Source: [Mycobacterium] fortunisiensis (GTDB lineage Bacteria; Actinomycetota; Actinomycetes; Mycobacteriales; Mycobacteriaceae). From it: 64,000 nt of DNA. The notes under the pieces were generated by a model that made no database searches, had not been told where the DNA came from, and was given only the letters and a program-made list of their open reading frames with translations. The stretch covers positions 1-64,000 of the forward strand of contig NZ_VOMB01000001.1 of NCBI RefSeq assembly GCF_019050325.1, given 5' to 3'. Positions within the stretch are counted from its first letter, which is position 1. Each line of letters begins with the position of its first letter. Made by a program: the position numbers and the translations under genes. This document shows positions 1 through 9,194 of the stretch, one piece after another.

Positions 1-23
1 CCTTCTCGGCGGAGCCACACGGA

Positions 24-65
24 TGGGGAATTTCGATGAGCGTCAGTGGGGAATTTCAGTGAGCG
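24..65. repeat. Tandem 19-bp direct repeats, probable IS21-family terminus
   Basis: Two 19-bp copies beginning TGGGGAATTTC occur at 24-42 and 47-65, differing at two positions and spaced 23 bp apart. IS21-family elements carry short internal multiple repeats near their ends that the transposase binds, and mycobacterial members often show this TGGGGAATT-type motif (from memory). I infer that the body of an IS21-like element lies to the left of the window. No istA or istB coding sequence is visible here, so the assignment rests on the repeats alone. Confidence 0.4.
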
Positions 66-192
66 CGGTCACCTCATCGTGTCTTCCAGTGCGACGGCTA
101 CGACACCGGGCCCTGTGGGTGTGTCGGGGCGCGCGTCCGACTCGGCTGAGCGCTGGGTGTCGACGGCCGCAGCACCCTGCCGAACCCCGAAG

Positions 193-495
193 CTAGTGTC
201 GCCTTCGGTTGCTGTTTGGTAGACCACCGGGCAAGGTCGTGACGCTCACACTCGGGGCGTCATCGAGTGGCACTTGGCGATAAGCCCTGGATGCCGTCTC
301 TTCGACAACTTTCCCGAGGAAGACGGGACCATCCACCGAGTCGGGCTCGATGGCGGGTTGCGATGACAGGGGGCAGAGAGCGGTGGAATCCGACTTCGTG
401 TGTGCGTAGGCCAGGCCTGTGCGCCGATTCGCGCGGGTTCGCCGGCCGCACTCGGGACAGTCCCAGGTGACCGCGCTCGGGTTTGGTGGACGCAA
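193..495 (-). CDS. Small putative zinc-binding protein, unrecognised
   Basis: This 100-residue frame opens with TTG. Near its N-terminus it has CPEC (C-x2-C) followed about 15 residues later by a His and then a Cys, a spacing like the small zinc ribbons common in actinobacterial accessory DNA. The second half is hydrophilic with no domain I recognise. It runs opposite to the hsd operon and could be an island gene or a remnant. Other frames here are also open, and the start lacks a strong ribosome binding site. I see the Cys/His pattern; that it is expressed and folds around zinc is inference. Confidence 0.38.
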   Translation of the reverse strand: MRPPNPSAVTWDCPECGRRTRANRRTGLAYAHTKSDSTALCPLSSQPAIEPDSVDGPVFLGKVVEETASRAYRQVPLDDAPSVSVTTLPGGLPNSNRRRH

Positions 496-686
496 AGTCC
501 CGGGCCTTTCTGTCTCTGTCCGGTATTTGTCTCGGTCGGATTATGCACCGACGTCAGGACATCCTTATCCACTACAAGCGGGCAGGCGCCGAAGTCGAAG
601 ATTCCGACGTGATCGGTACCGATTGAACCGATATTGCCAGGATCGATCGCGCCGCTGTGTTGGACTCGTGGCGTTGATGGTGACGT

Positions 687-713
687 ACCTCGGAGGTCTC
701 TAACCTGTAGGTT
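687..713. promoter_or_regulatory. Two adjacent palindromes upstream of the type I R-M operon
   Basis: ACCT-CGG-AGGT (687-697) is followed four bases later by AACCT-GT-AGGTT (702-713). Both share ACCT/AGGT half-sites and end about 55 bp before the hsdM start. This looks like a tandem operator for a dimeric regulator of the restriction-modification operon. No regulator gene is obvious next to it. The repeats are seen directly; the operator role is inferred. Confidence 0.35.
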
Positions 714-767
714 CTGCGAGCTCTGTCGGTGGCAGCGCTCATGCTGATCGTGAACATAGGAGGGACG

Positions 768-2270
768 TTGGCGCCTGATCGCATCACACTGCCAGAGCTT
801 GAGCAGTACCTAGCGAGAGCGGCTGATTTGCTGCGCGGGAGCATTGATCAGGCGGACTTCAAGGCCTACATCTTTCCGCTGATGTTCTTCAAGCGGATCA
901 GTGACGTGTACACAGAGGAGTTCGCGGAGGCCCTCGCCGAGTCCGGCGGAGATTATGAATTCGCGGCATTCGCAGAGAACCACCGCTTCGCCATCCCCGA
1001 CGGCAACTTGTGGCCCGACGTACGCAACCACACCGAGAACATCGGCAGCGCGTTGCAGACCGCGTTCCGGGAGATCGAGAAGGCTAACCCTGAAACGCTG
1101 TACGGAATCTTCGGCAACGCAAACTGGACCAACAAGGACAAGCTGCCCGACCGCAAGCTCGCCGACCTGATTGAGCACTTCTCCACGAAGACACTGTCCA
1201 ACGCGAACGTCGCTCCCGATGTGTTCGGCAATGCGTACGAGTACCTGATCAAGCGGTTCGCCGACCAGTCAAACAAGAAGGCCGGCGAGTACTACACGCC
1301 GCGCTCGGTGGTCGGACTGCTGATCAACATCCTTGACCCGCAAGAGGGTGAGACCGTCTATGACCCTGCTTGCGGCACCGGCGGCATGCTGATCGAGGTC
1401 ATCGAGCACGTGAAGACCGGCGGCGGTAGTCCAAAGACCTTGTGGGGCAAGCTCTACGGGCAGGAGAAGGTGCTGGCGACCTCTGCGATCGCACGGATGA
1501 ACCTGCTGCTGCACGGGGTCGAGGACTTCAAGATCATTCGTGAGGACACCCTGCGCAACCCGGCGTTCTACACCGGGAATCACCTTGCGCAATTTGACTG
1601 CGTCGTCGCCAATCCGCCTTTCTCACTGAAGAACTGGGGCGAGGTTGAGTGGGCGAGTGACAAGTGGGGTCGCAATCAGCTCGGCGGCGTTCCACCGAAG
1701 GGGTACGCCGACTGGGCCTGGGTCCAGCACATGCTCACCTCTGCCAACCCCGAAACTGGTCGTGTCGCCGTCGTCCTCCCGCAGGGCGCACTTTTCCGCC
1801 AGGGCGCTGAAGCGCGTATCCGCACCCACGTCCTCAGGGCGGACAAGATCGAGGCCGTCATCGGACTCGCCCCCAACCTGTTCTACGGTGCCGGTCTCGC
1901 CGCGAGTGTGCTGATCCTGCGCCATGACAAGCCCGCGGACCGGACGGGCAAGGTTGTATTCATCAACGGCGTGGACCTGATGAAGAAGGGTCGCAACCAG
2001 AACACTCTGGAGCCCAAGCACTCCCAGGCGTTGTTCGATGCGTACAAAGGCTTCGCGGACCTCGACGGGCGCGCCCGAGTCGTTGGTCTTGATGAGATCG
2101 AGGCCAACGGCTTCAACCTGAACATCCCGCTTTATGTCGTCACCGCTGACACCGGCGAGAAGCTCACGCTCGCTGAAGCGCTCGCCAACCTTGAAGCCGC
2201 CCACGCTCGGGCCGCAGAGACTCGCGCCGCACTCGAAGCCGAGCTGACGAAATGGGGGTTGAGCGCATGA
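768..2270 (+). CDS. hsdM: Type I restriction-modification system DNA methyltransferase subunit (first HsdM)
   Basis: Methylation subunit of a type I R-M enzyme, transferring methyl from S-adenosylmethionine to adenine in the site set by HsdS. An N-terminal helical HsdM domain (about residues 5-145) precedes the methylase domain with the SAM motif DPACGTGG near residue 199 and the adenine-N6 catalytic motif NPPF at 282-285. The C-terminal tail is an Ala/Glu-rich helix. I chose TTG at 768 because AGGAGGG lies just upstream; an earlier frame opening exists but has no such site. The 500-residue length is normal. It overlaps the second hsdM by 4 nt (ATGA), so the two are translationally coupled. 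Confidence 0.93.
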   Translation: MAPDRITLPELEQYLARAADLLRGSIDQADFKAYIFPLMFFKRISDVYTEEFAEALAESGGDYEFAAFAENHRFAIPDGNLWPDVRNHTENIGSALQTAFREIEKANPETLYGIFGNANWTNKDKLPDRKLADLIEHFSTKTLSNANVAPDVFGNAYEYLIKRFADQSNKKAGEYYTPRSVVGLLINILDPQEGETVYDPACGTGGMLIEVIEHVKTGGGSPKTLWGKLYGQEKVLATSAIARMNLLLHGVEDFKIIREDTLRNPAFYTGNHLAQFDCVVANPPFSLKNWGEVEWASDKWGRNQLGGVPPKGYADWAWVQHMLTSANPETGRVAVVLPQGALFRQGAEARIRTHVLRADKIEAVIGLAPNLFYGAGLAASVLILRHDKPADRTGKVVFINGVDLMKKGRNQNTLEPKHSQALFDAYKGFADLDGRARVVGLDEIEANGFNLNIPLYVVTADTGEKLTLAEALANLEAAHARAAETRAALEAELTKWGLSA

Positions 2271-3760
2271 CCAAGCAGATCAGCCAACGGGAGCTGGAGT
2301 CCCACCTGTGGGGCGCGGCCATCGTGCTGCGCGGCCTCATCGACGCCGGCGACTACAAGCAGTACATTTTCCCGCTCGTCTTCCTGAAACGGATCTCCGA
2401 CGTCTACGACGAGGAGCACGCCACCGCGATGGAGACCTACGGCGATGAGGAACTCGCCGACCTCCCGGAGAACCACCGCTTCGCCATCCCCGACGGCTGT
2501 CACTGGGATGATATCCGCTCCGCCACCGAGAACATCGGCGGGACCGTCCTGCGGGCCATGCGAGCGATCGAATCAGCCAACCCCGACACCCTGCCAGGGG
2601 TCTTCGGTGACGGGGACTGGGGCAACAAGAACCTGCTGCCCGACTCCACCCTGGCCGACCTGATCGAGCACTTCTCCACAAAGACGTTGTCGATCGCGAA
2701 CCTGCCCGAGGACGAACTCGGCAACGGCTACGAGTTCCTGATCAAGAAGTTCGCCGACGACTCCGGCCACACCGCCCAGGAGTTCTACACCAACCGCACC
2801 CTCGTGCACCTGATGACGCTGATGCTCGAGCCCCAGCCCGGCGAGTCGGTCTACGACCCGACCTGCGGCACCGGCGGCATGCTCATCTCCACTGTCGTTG
2901 AGCTCAAACGGCATGGCGAAGAGTGGCGCAGCGTCCGGCTTTACGGTCAGGAACTCAACTACGGGACCTCTGCCATCGCGCGGATGAACCTGTTCCTGCA
3001 CGGCATCACCGACGGCCACATCGCCCACGGCGACACCCTCGCCCGCCCCGCGTTCCTCAACGCGAAAGGTCGCCTGGAGACCTTCGACGTCGTGCTCGCC
3101 AACCCCCCGTACTCCATCAAGACTTGGAACCGTGAGGCTTTCGCCAAGGACCCCTACGGCCGCAACATGTGGGGCACCCCGCCGCAGGGCCGCGCCGACT
3201 ACGCCTTCTTCCAACACATCGCCAAGAGCCTCGACCCCAAGACCGGACGCGCCGCGATCCTCTTCCCCCACGGCGTGCTCTTCCGGCGAGAGGAGGCAGC
3301 GATGCGTGAGGCGCTCGTGAAATCCGACCTCATCGAGTGCGTCCTCGGGCTGGGCGCGGGCCTGTTCTACAACAGCCCGATGGAAGCCGTCGTCGTCATT
3401 CTCCGTGCCACCAAGCCCGCTGAGCACAAGGGCAAGGTGTTGTTCATCAACGCGGTCAACGAGGTTGCCCGCGAGCAGGCACAGTCGTTTCTGCGTGACT
3501 CGCATCAGCAGAAGATTGTCGGTGCCTACCGCGCCTTCGCCGATATCGAGCAGTTTACCGCCGTCGCGGCACTCGATGAGATCGCCGGCAAGAGATACAG
3601 CCTCGCAATCCCGCAGTACGTGGCGGGAGCCAAGGCCGCTGACGCGAGCGAGCAGGTTGACGTCGCGGATGCCGTTGCCGACTGGCGCGCTGCCGCTGAG
3701 ACATCCGACACCGCCGTCGCCGAGGTGCTGACCCTGCTCGGGTCGGAGGTGATGGCGTGA
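2267..3760 (+). CDS. hsdM: Type I restriction-modification system DNA methyltransferase subunit (second HsdM)
   Basis: A second complete HsdM-family adenine methyltransferase of 497 residues. It has the helical N-terminal domain, the SAM-binding DPTCGTGG near residue 197 and the catalytic motif NPPY at 279-282. It parallels the preceding gene along its whole length but differs at many positions, so it is a diverged paralogue rather than a recent tandem copy. The ATG at 2267 overlaps the previous stop, and its own stop overlaps the GTG of hsdS. With only one hsdS in the operon, the two M subunits may form a hetero-M complex or one may have a modified role. Family assignment is firm; the stoichiometry is inference. 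Confidence 0.93.
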   Translation: MTKQISQRELESHLWGAAIVLRGLIDAGDYKQYIFPLVFLKRISDVYDEEHATAMETYGDEELADLPENHRFAIPDGCHWDDIRSATENIGGTVLRAMRAIESANPDTLPGVFGDGDWGNKNLLPDSTLADLIEHFSTKTLSIANLPEDELGNGYEFLIKKFADDSGHTAQEFYTNRTLVHLMTLMLEPQPGESVYDPTCGTGGMLISTVVELKRHGEEWRSVRLYGQELNYGTSAIARMNLFLHGITDGHIAHGDTLARPAFLNAKGRLETFDVVLANPPYSIKTWNREAFAKDPYGRNMWGTPPQGRADYAFFQHIAKSLDPKTGRAAILFPHGVLFRREEAAMREALVKSDLIECVLGLGAGLFYNSPMEAVVVILRATKPAEHKGKVLFINAVNEVAREQAQSFLRDSHQQKIVGAYRAFADIEQFTAVAALDEIAGKRYSLAIPQYVAGAKAADASEQVDVADAVADWRAAAETSDTAVAEVLTLLGSEVMA

Positions 3761-4923
3761 GTCTCAATCTCGACAAGTCCGCGTGGAAACGAGTCGCCTT
3801 CGGTGATGTCGTCCGCAACGTCAATCAGACCGTGCGGAACATCGACGAGGCGGGCACCGATCAGATTATCGCCATGGAGCACATGGACCCGGGTGAGCTG
3901 AAGATCAGTCGATGGGGATCGACGGAGGACGGCACCACCTTCACCCGGCGGGTGAAACCCGGCCAGACGCTGTTCGGCAAGCGCCGCGCCTATCAGCGGA
4001 AGGTTGCCTGCGCCGAGTTCGAGGCCATTTGCTCCGGTGACATTTACACCTTTGAAGCTGACGAAGCCCAAATGGTCGGCGAGTTCCTGCCGTTCCTGGT
4101 TCAGTCGAACGAGTTCTTCGACCACGCCCTCGGTACCTCGGCTGGCTCGCTGTCACCACGCACGAACTGGCGTGACCTCGCCAACTTTGAGTTCGACCTT
4201 CCACCCCTCGACGAGCAGAGGCGTATCGCCGACCTCCTCTGGGCTGTCGAGCGCGAGCGCCGTTCGCTCATGGCCCTGTTGAGGGAGTTGGATTGCATTC
4301 GAAGTGTTGTGCGCAACGAGCTCTTCGAGGGGTTGTCCGCCGCAACGATGCGATTCGACGCTGTCTGCATGATCGGATCGCAAAATGGCTTGGCGTTGAA
4401 GAAGAGCCAACGTGCTGGCGAGGTCCCGATGGTCAACATGGGTGAGATGTTCCGGGGCGAGGTTATTTCTGCAGATGGGGACTATGAGCGGGTTGTAGCA
4501 CCCGATGAGAGTTTTCTCCTCGCACAGGGTGACCTCTTGTTTGCGCGACGCTCGATAGTGTTTGAGGGTGCGGGAGCCTGTTGCCTTGTGCCAGAGCTGG
4601 ATGAGCCCTACACGTTTGAATCCTCGGTGATCCGGTCCCGTGTCGCGCTTGATGTGGCGGACCCGAGCTTCGTACTTCATTTTTTCCGCTCCGACCGTGG
4701 CCGAGACCTGATGTCGTCGATTGTCAGGCGCGGGCCGGTATCGGGAATCGCGGGTACAGATCTTCGAGGCTTGAAGTTGCCGGTGCCCGATAGAACAGTT
4801 CAAGCAGTTGTTGTCGACACGATCGACCGAGCGGGATCTGCCACAGCGGCCGTCCAAGGGCGGCTCGTCGCTTCGACAGTTCTGCTTCGGACTGTCTCTG
4901 CCGAAGTATTCGGAGGCAACTGA
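3757..4923 (+). CDS. hsdS: Type I restriction-modification specificity subunit
   Basis: DNA-recognition subunit of the type I complex. The 388-residue protein has the usual two target-recognition domains, each followed by a helical conserved region. TRD1 covers about residues 5-145, followed by the LPPLDEQRRIADLL-type junction and a helix. TRD2 covers about residues 195-350, followed by a short Ala/Val-rich helix. The first domain ends in the typical PLDEQ motif; the second is a weaker match, with PVPDRTVQ in the equivalent place. The GTG start overlaps hsdM by 4 nt, and its TGA shares one base with the hsdR ATG. TRDs evolve fast, so the target site cannot be predicted from sequence alone. 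Confidence 0.92.
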   Translation: MSLNLDKSAWKRVAFGDVVRNVNQTVRNIDEAGTDQIIAMEHMDPGELKISRWGSTEDGTTFTRRVKPGQTLFGKRRAYQRKVACAEFEAICSGDIYTFEADEAQMVGEFLPFLVQSNEFFDHALGTSAGSLSPRTNWRDLANFEFDLPPLDEQRRIADLLWAVERERRSLMALLRELDCIRSVVRNELFEGLSAATMRFDAVCMIGSQNGLALKKSQRAGEVPMVNMGEMFRGEVISADGDYERVVAPDESFLLAQGDLLFARRSIVFEGAGACCLVPELDEPYTFESSVIRSRVALDVADPSFVLHFFRSDRGRDLMSSIVRRGPVSGIAGTDLRGLKLPVPDRTVQAVVVDTIDRAGSATAAVQGRLVASTVLLRTVSAEVFGGN

Positions 4924-7859
4924 TGGCTCAGTTCAACGAGGCAAGTACTGTCCGCGACTTCGTCCGCGATCTGATTACGTCGATCGACGTCCAGTTCGTG
5001 CCGGGCAACGAGTTGCCGCGCCGCACGGACGAAGTGTTGTTGGAAGGCGTGGTCAAGGCCGCACTGATTCGGTTGAACCCCGAGATCGAGACCGATCCGC
5101 GTAAGGCAGATGAAGTCATCTACGCATTGCGGGCGATTCTTATCTCGGCGCGTGCGACTCCGCATCCGGTGGTGGCGAACGAGGAGTTCATGGCATGGCT
5201 GACCGGGCAGAAGTCGATGCCGTTCGGCCCCAACGGTGAGCACACCACGGTCCGCCTAGTCGACTTCGATCATCCCGAGGACGACTCCTCGAATCAGTGG
5301 GTCATCTCCACTGAGGTGACCTACCAGATCGGACGGGTGAGCAAACGCTTCGATCTGGTGTTGTGGTGCAACGGTTTTCCACTGGCCGTCGGTGAAGCGA
5401 AGACCCCGATCCGGGCGGCGTACTCGTGGATCGACGGAGCCGCGCAGGTGCACGACGACTACGAGGCGAGCGTTCCGCAGGTCTTCGTGCCCAACGTGTT
5501 CTCGTTCGCCACTGAGGGCAAGGACTTCCGCTACGGAACGGTCGGGATGCCGGTCGAGCTATGGGGTCCCTGGCGCGAGGAGGAGACCGATCCCGACGCG
5601 CCGGCCAAGGTCGGCCTGGAGGTGGTGAAAGACGCTGTCAACGGCGTGCTCAAACCCGCCGCTGTGCTGGATTTCCTGCGGTTCTTCACGACCTACGCGA
5701 CCGACTCAAAGCACCGCAAGATCAAGATCATCGCCCGCTTCCAGCAGTTCCAAGCAACCAACCTGATCGTGAAGCGCGTACTGCATGGCAAGATCAAGCA
5801 GGGACTGATCTGGCACTTTCAGGGCTCGGGCAAGTCACTGCTGATGGTGTTCACCGCGTTGAAGCTGCGGGCGATGGCCGAGCTGACCAACCCGACGATC
5901 CTGATCGTCGTCGACCGCATCGACCTCGACACCCAGATCACCGGGACCTTCAACGCCTCCGACGTGCCCGGACTCGTGTCGACGGACTCCCGCAAGGAGC
6001 TGCAGACGCTGCTCAGCCAGGGGGCGCGCAGGATCATCATCACGACGGTCCACAAGTTCGGTGAAGCCGACGGTGTGCTCGATAGCCGGCACAACATCAT
6101 CGCGATGGTCGACGAGGCCCACCGATCCCAAGAGGGCGACTATGGACAGAAGATGCGCGAGGCGCTGCCCCACGCATTCCTGTTCGGGCTGACCGGAACG
6201 CCGATCAACAAACGGGACCGCAATACCTTCATGTGGTTCGGCTCCCCAGAGGACGAGGGCGGCTACCTGTCGCGCTACACGTTCCAGGATTCCATCCGCG
6301 ACGGCGCGACTCTGCCACTGCATTTCGAGCCGCGCCTGTCCGAGATCCACCTCGACCAGGAGAAGATCGACGCGGCCTTCGAGGAGCTTGCGGCCGAACG
6401 CAATCTGACCGAGGGCGAGAAGATCACACTCTCGAAGAAGGCGGCCTCCATCGAGGTGCTCATCAAAGCGCCCGACCGCATCCGCCATATCGCCGCCGAC
6501 GTGGTCGAGCACTTCGCCACCAAGGTTGAGCCCGAAGGCTTCAAGGCACAGCTCGTCGCCTACGACAAAGCGTCATGCGTCGCCTACAAGGAAGCCATCG
6601 ACACCATGCTTCCGGCCGAGGCTTCGACCATCGTCATGTCGAAGTCGCGCGCCGACCCGGCAGCGTGGGCGAAGTGGACGCCCGGCGCCGAGGAGCTGGA
6701 ACAAGTCGTCGCCCGGTTCAACGACCCGGCCGATCCGCTGAAGATCATCATCGTCACCGCGAAGCTGCTCACCGGTTTCGATGCCCCGATCTTGCAGACG
6801 CAGTACCTGGACAAGCCGCTCAAGGAGCACACGCTTCTGCAAGCGATCACCCGTACAAACCGCGTCTACCCGCCCAACAAGACCCATGGCTTGATCGTCG
6901 ACTACCTCGGCATCTTTGACGACGTCGCCAAGTCTCTCGCGTTCGACGAGGCGGCTGTTCAGCAGGTCGTCAGCAACATCGAGGAGCTTAAGAAGCAGCT
7001 CGCCCCTGCGATGGCGACTGCGCTCGCGTTCTTTCCTGGGGTCGACCGGTCCGTCGGTGGTTACGAGGGGCTCATTCAGGCGCAGGCCGCGATCGCGGAC
7101 GACACCACCAAGGATGCTTTCGGCCTCGCGTACAGCGTGGTTTCCCAGTTGTGGGAGGCACTCAGCCCCGACCCGATGCTCCAGGCATTCCACGAGGATT
7201 ACAAGTGGCTTACCGATGTGTACGAGTCAGTGCGGCCGGCCGACATTACCGGTCGACTCGTCTGGCACGCCCTCGGCGCCAAGACCATCGAGCTGATCAA
7301 CGAGAACATTCAGGTTGAGATCCCCGAACCTGTCGAGACCATCGTCCTTGATGCGCAGACGATCGAGGACCTGATGACTGGCAAGCGCAAGGACGTGCCG
7401 ATCGCGGAGATCGAGCAGCAGATCACCGCCCGCATCGCCCGCCACCTGAACAATCCTGTCTTCATCGAGCTTGGCCAGCGTCTCAACGCGCTGCGTGAAA
7501 AGTACTCGGACATACAGCAATCCAGCCTCGACTTCCTCCGCGAGCTCTTGGAACTGGCTAAAGACACCGTCGCTGCCGAGAAAGCCATTGATGAGGAGCC
7601 CAGGGAAGAGCAGGGCAAAGCGGCGCTGACGGAGCTCTTCCAAGCGCTAAAGACCGACGAAACCCCGATCATCGTAGAGAACATCGTCAACCGTATCGAC
7701 GAAGTAGTGCGCGGAGTTAGGTTCCAGGGCTGGCAGTCGACTATCCGCGGTGATCAGGAAGTGCGCCAAGCACTGCGCAAAACGCTTTACGTGCAGTTCA
7801 AGATTCGGGACAACGACGTGTTTGAGAAGGCTCTGGGTTACGTGCGCGAGTATTACTGA
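4923..7859 (+). CDS. hsdR: Type I restriction endonuclease subunit HsdR
   Basis: Motor and nuclease subunit that translocates unmethylated DNA and cleaves it remotely. The 978 residues are in canonical order. An N-terminal PD-(D/E)XK nuclease has D144 and E158-x-K160. Walker A GSGKS is at 301-305, DEAH at 397-400, and further SF2 helicase motifs follow (LTGTP, then the TRTNR region). A long C-terminal helical domain contacts HsdM/S. All catalytic residues I can place are present, so it appears intact. It is the fourth gene of the hsdM-hsdM-hsdS-hsdR operon and starts at the TGATG junction with hsdS. Confidence 0.95.
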   Translation: MAQFNEASTVRDFVRDLITSIDVQFVPGNELPRRTDEVLLEGVVKAALIRLNPEIETDPRKADEVIYALRAILISARATPHPVVANEEFMAWLTGQKSMPFGPNGEHTTVRLVDFDHPEDDSSNQWVISTEVTYQIGRVSKRFDLVLWCNGFPLAVGEAKTPIRAAYSWIDGAAQVHDDYEASVPQVFVPNVFSFATEGKDFRYGTVGMPVELWGPWREEETDPDAPAKVGLEVVKDAVNGVLKPAAVLDFLRFFTTYATDSKHRKIKIIARFQQFQATNLIVKRVLHGKIKQGLIWHFQGSGKSLLMVFTALKLRAMAELTNPTILIVVDRIDLDTQITGTFNASDVPGLVSTDSRKELQTLLSQGARRIIITTVHKFGEADGVLDSRHNIIAMVDEAHRSQEGDYGQKMREALPHAFLFGLTGTPINKRDRNTFMWFGSPEDEGGYLSRYTFQDSIRDGATLPLHFEPRLSEIHLDQEKIDAAFEELAAERNLTEGEKITLSKKAASIEVLIKAPDRIRHIAADVVEHFATKVEPEGFKAQLVAYDKASCVAYKEAIDTMLPAEASTIVMSKSRADPAAWAKWTPGAEELEQVVARFNDPADPLKIIIVTAKLLTGFDAPILQTQYLDKPLKEHTLLQAITRTNRVYPPNKTHGLIVDYLGIFDDVAKSLAFDEAAVQQVVSNIEELKKQLAPAMATALAFFPGVDRSVGGYEGLIQAQAAIADDTTKDAFGLAYSVVSQLWEALSPDPMLQAFHEDYKWLTDVYESVRPADITGRLVWHALGAKTIELINENIQVEIPEPVETIVLDAQTIEDLMTGKRKDVPIAEIEQQITARIARHLNNPVFIELGQRLNALREKYSDIQQSSLDFLRELLELAKDTVAAEKAIDEEPREEQGKAALTELFQALKTDETPIIVENIVNRIDEVVRGVRFQGWQSTIRGDQEVRQALRKTLYVQFKIRDNDVFEKALGYVREYY

Positions 7860-7883
7860 GCGCTCGAAGGAAGGCGTGTGTGT

Positions 7884-8873
7884 ATGCCAGTTATCGAAGA
7901 CCTCCGGGACTGGGCGGACTTGGCCAGCGATCCGTGGCCTACATTGCTCATCGGAAATGGTATGAGTATCAACACGTGGCACAAGTTCGACTACTCAGAG
8001 CTACGTGCTCACGCAGTATTCGAATCCGCGGTGGATCAGCTATTTACGGACTGGAATACGTCGAACTTCGAAGAGGTGCTCGAAGGGCTCTGGCATGCGG
8101 AACGAGTGCTGACGGCCATGAAGGAGAACAGCGAGGGTGTACGTGCCCTTTACGAACACGTGCGGCAAGAACTCGTAGAAGCAATACAGCGAGTGCATAT
8201 TCGTTGGAATAGTCTGCCCATGAAGAACTTGCAACGGGTTGCGGAAGTTCTTGACCAGCACAACCTGGCCTTCACACTGAACTACGACCTGCTTACCTAC
8301 TGGGCCCTGATGTACAACCAGGGGAGCACCGAAATCGTCGACTTCTTCTGGAACAACCCTTTTGACCCTTTGGACACCGAGATTCATTCGGCTACGGCGA
8401 CTGGGCTACTGTTCCTCCATGGCGGTATCCACCTCTGGCATGATTCGGTCACCGGAGAAACGGGAAAGTGGACGAACCAGCAACAAGGTGGCCTGCTTTC
8501 GCAACTCGGCGACGCTTTGGAAGCAAATCCCAATCGGCAGCCCTTGATAGTCAGCGAGGGCCGACACGCACAGAAGCTCCGCGCAATTCGGCGCTCGGAC
8601 TACCTATCCTTTGCGTATCGACGGCTGTCTGAGAACCACGACGCAACGGTAATATTCGGTGCGAGCTTCGGTCCACAGGATGAGCACATCGTGTCGGCCT
8701 TGCGCGCCGAGGGCCGGCGTAACATCGCCATCTCAATTTTACCGGGCAATGAGAACAAGATGGTCACTGCGATGGCTGAGTACAAGGCGAAGCTGCCGGA
8801 CCAAAATCTACTGTTCTTCAAATCCACAACACATCCGCTGGGGGATCCAGCATTACTTGTGTCCGACGTCTGA
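7884..8873 (+). CDS. SIR2-fold (DUF4917-type) protein, putative NAD-consuming defence effector
   Basis: A 329-residue protein directly after hsdR (24 nt gap). ATG at 7884 is chosen because AAGGAAGG sits 9 nt upstream. It shows the ordered signature of SIR2-like NAD-binding domains in defence proteins: a glycine loop GNGMS at 24-28, NYD at 133-135, HGG at 179-181, and GASFGPQDEH at 259-268, where SIR2 proteins usually have a G-x-S-F-x-D segment. I think this is the DUF4917 family (from memory). SIR2 effectors such as ThsA or DSR2 degrade NAD during infection; that this protein does so is inference. Its position suggests it is a backup to, or regulated with, the restriction system. Confidence 0.72.
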   Translation: MPVIEDLRDWADLASDPWPTLLIGNGMSINTWHKFDYSELRAHAVFESAVDQLFTDWNTSNFEEVLEGLWHAERVLTAMKENSEGVRALYEHVRQELVEAIQRVHIRWNSLPMKNLQRVAEVLDQHNLAFTLNYDLLTYWALMYNQGSTEIVDFFWNNPFDPLDTEIHSATATGLLFLHGGIHLWHDSVTGETGKWTNQQQGGLLSQLGDALEANPNRQPLIVSEGRHAQKLRAIRRSDYLSFAYRRLSENHDATVIFGASFGPQDEHIVSALRAEGRRNIAISILPGNENKMVTAMAEYKAKLPDQNLLFFKSTTHPLGDPALLVSDV

Positions 8874-9194
8874 GCTGACACACGTTGTCAACTCCGGTTG
8901 AATCCTGAGGAGCCTGCTCCAGTTTGTGGGTGTGAACGGGCACGGTTCCCCCGTCGGCAGGTGCCAACGGAGCGCTCTCGATCGCGTGAGATCGAGGACG
9001 CCGACCAGACGTGGCGGGCCGGCCTCCACCCAGGTGGTTCTTCGCGGAAAACTGCGCAGGTCGTCATTCCGCAAGGCGTCGCCGATACCGGTGGCTCGCT
9101 GGGTCAAGGTGACGTCACACGTCGTCCACTAAGAGTTCGGGCCTTGAGACGGACAGCGTGGGTACAGTCAACCAACATCATCTTGGGGGTCGCA
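8874..9194. other. Gap between SIR2-like and HEPN genes; no convincing gene
   Basis: One frame stays open through this stretch in phase with the downstream HEPN gene, but its composition is Arg/Pro/Ser-rich and unlike a folded N-terminus, and it has no ribosome binding site at its opening. A small inverted repeat, CTCGATC/GATCGAG, lies near 8979-8998. The stretch probably contains the promoter of the HEPN gene. Confidence 0.4.

Noticed and set aside
2252..3760. Possibility that the second hsdM is a frameshifted continuation of the first
   Set aside because: Each gene has a full N-terminal domain, SAM motif and catalytic motif, so they are two complete genes.
8898..9194. Upstream extension of the HEPN gene by 99 codons
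   Set aside because: The composition is non-globular and there is no ribosome binding site, while TTG at 9195 has a GGGGG upstream.
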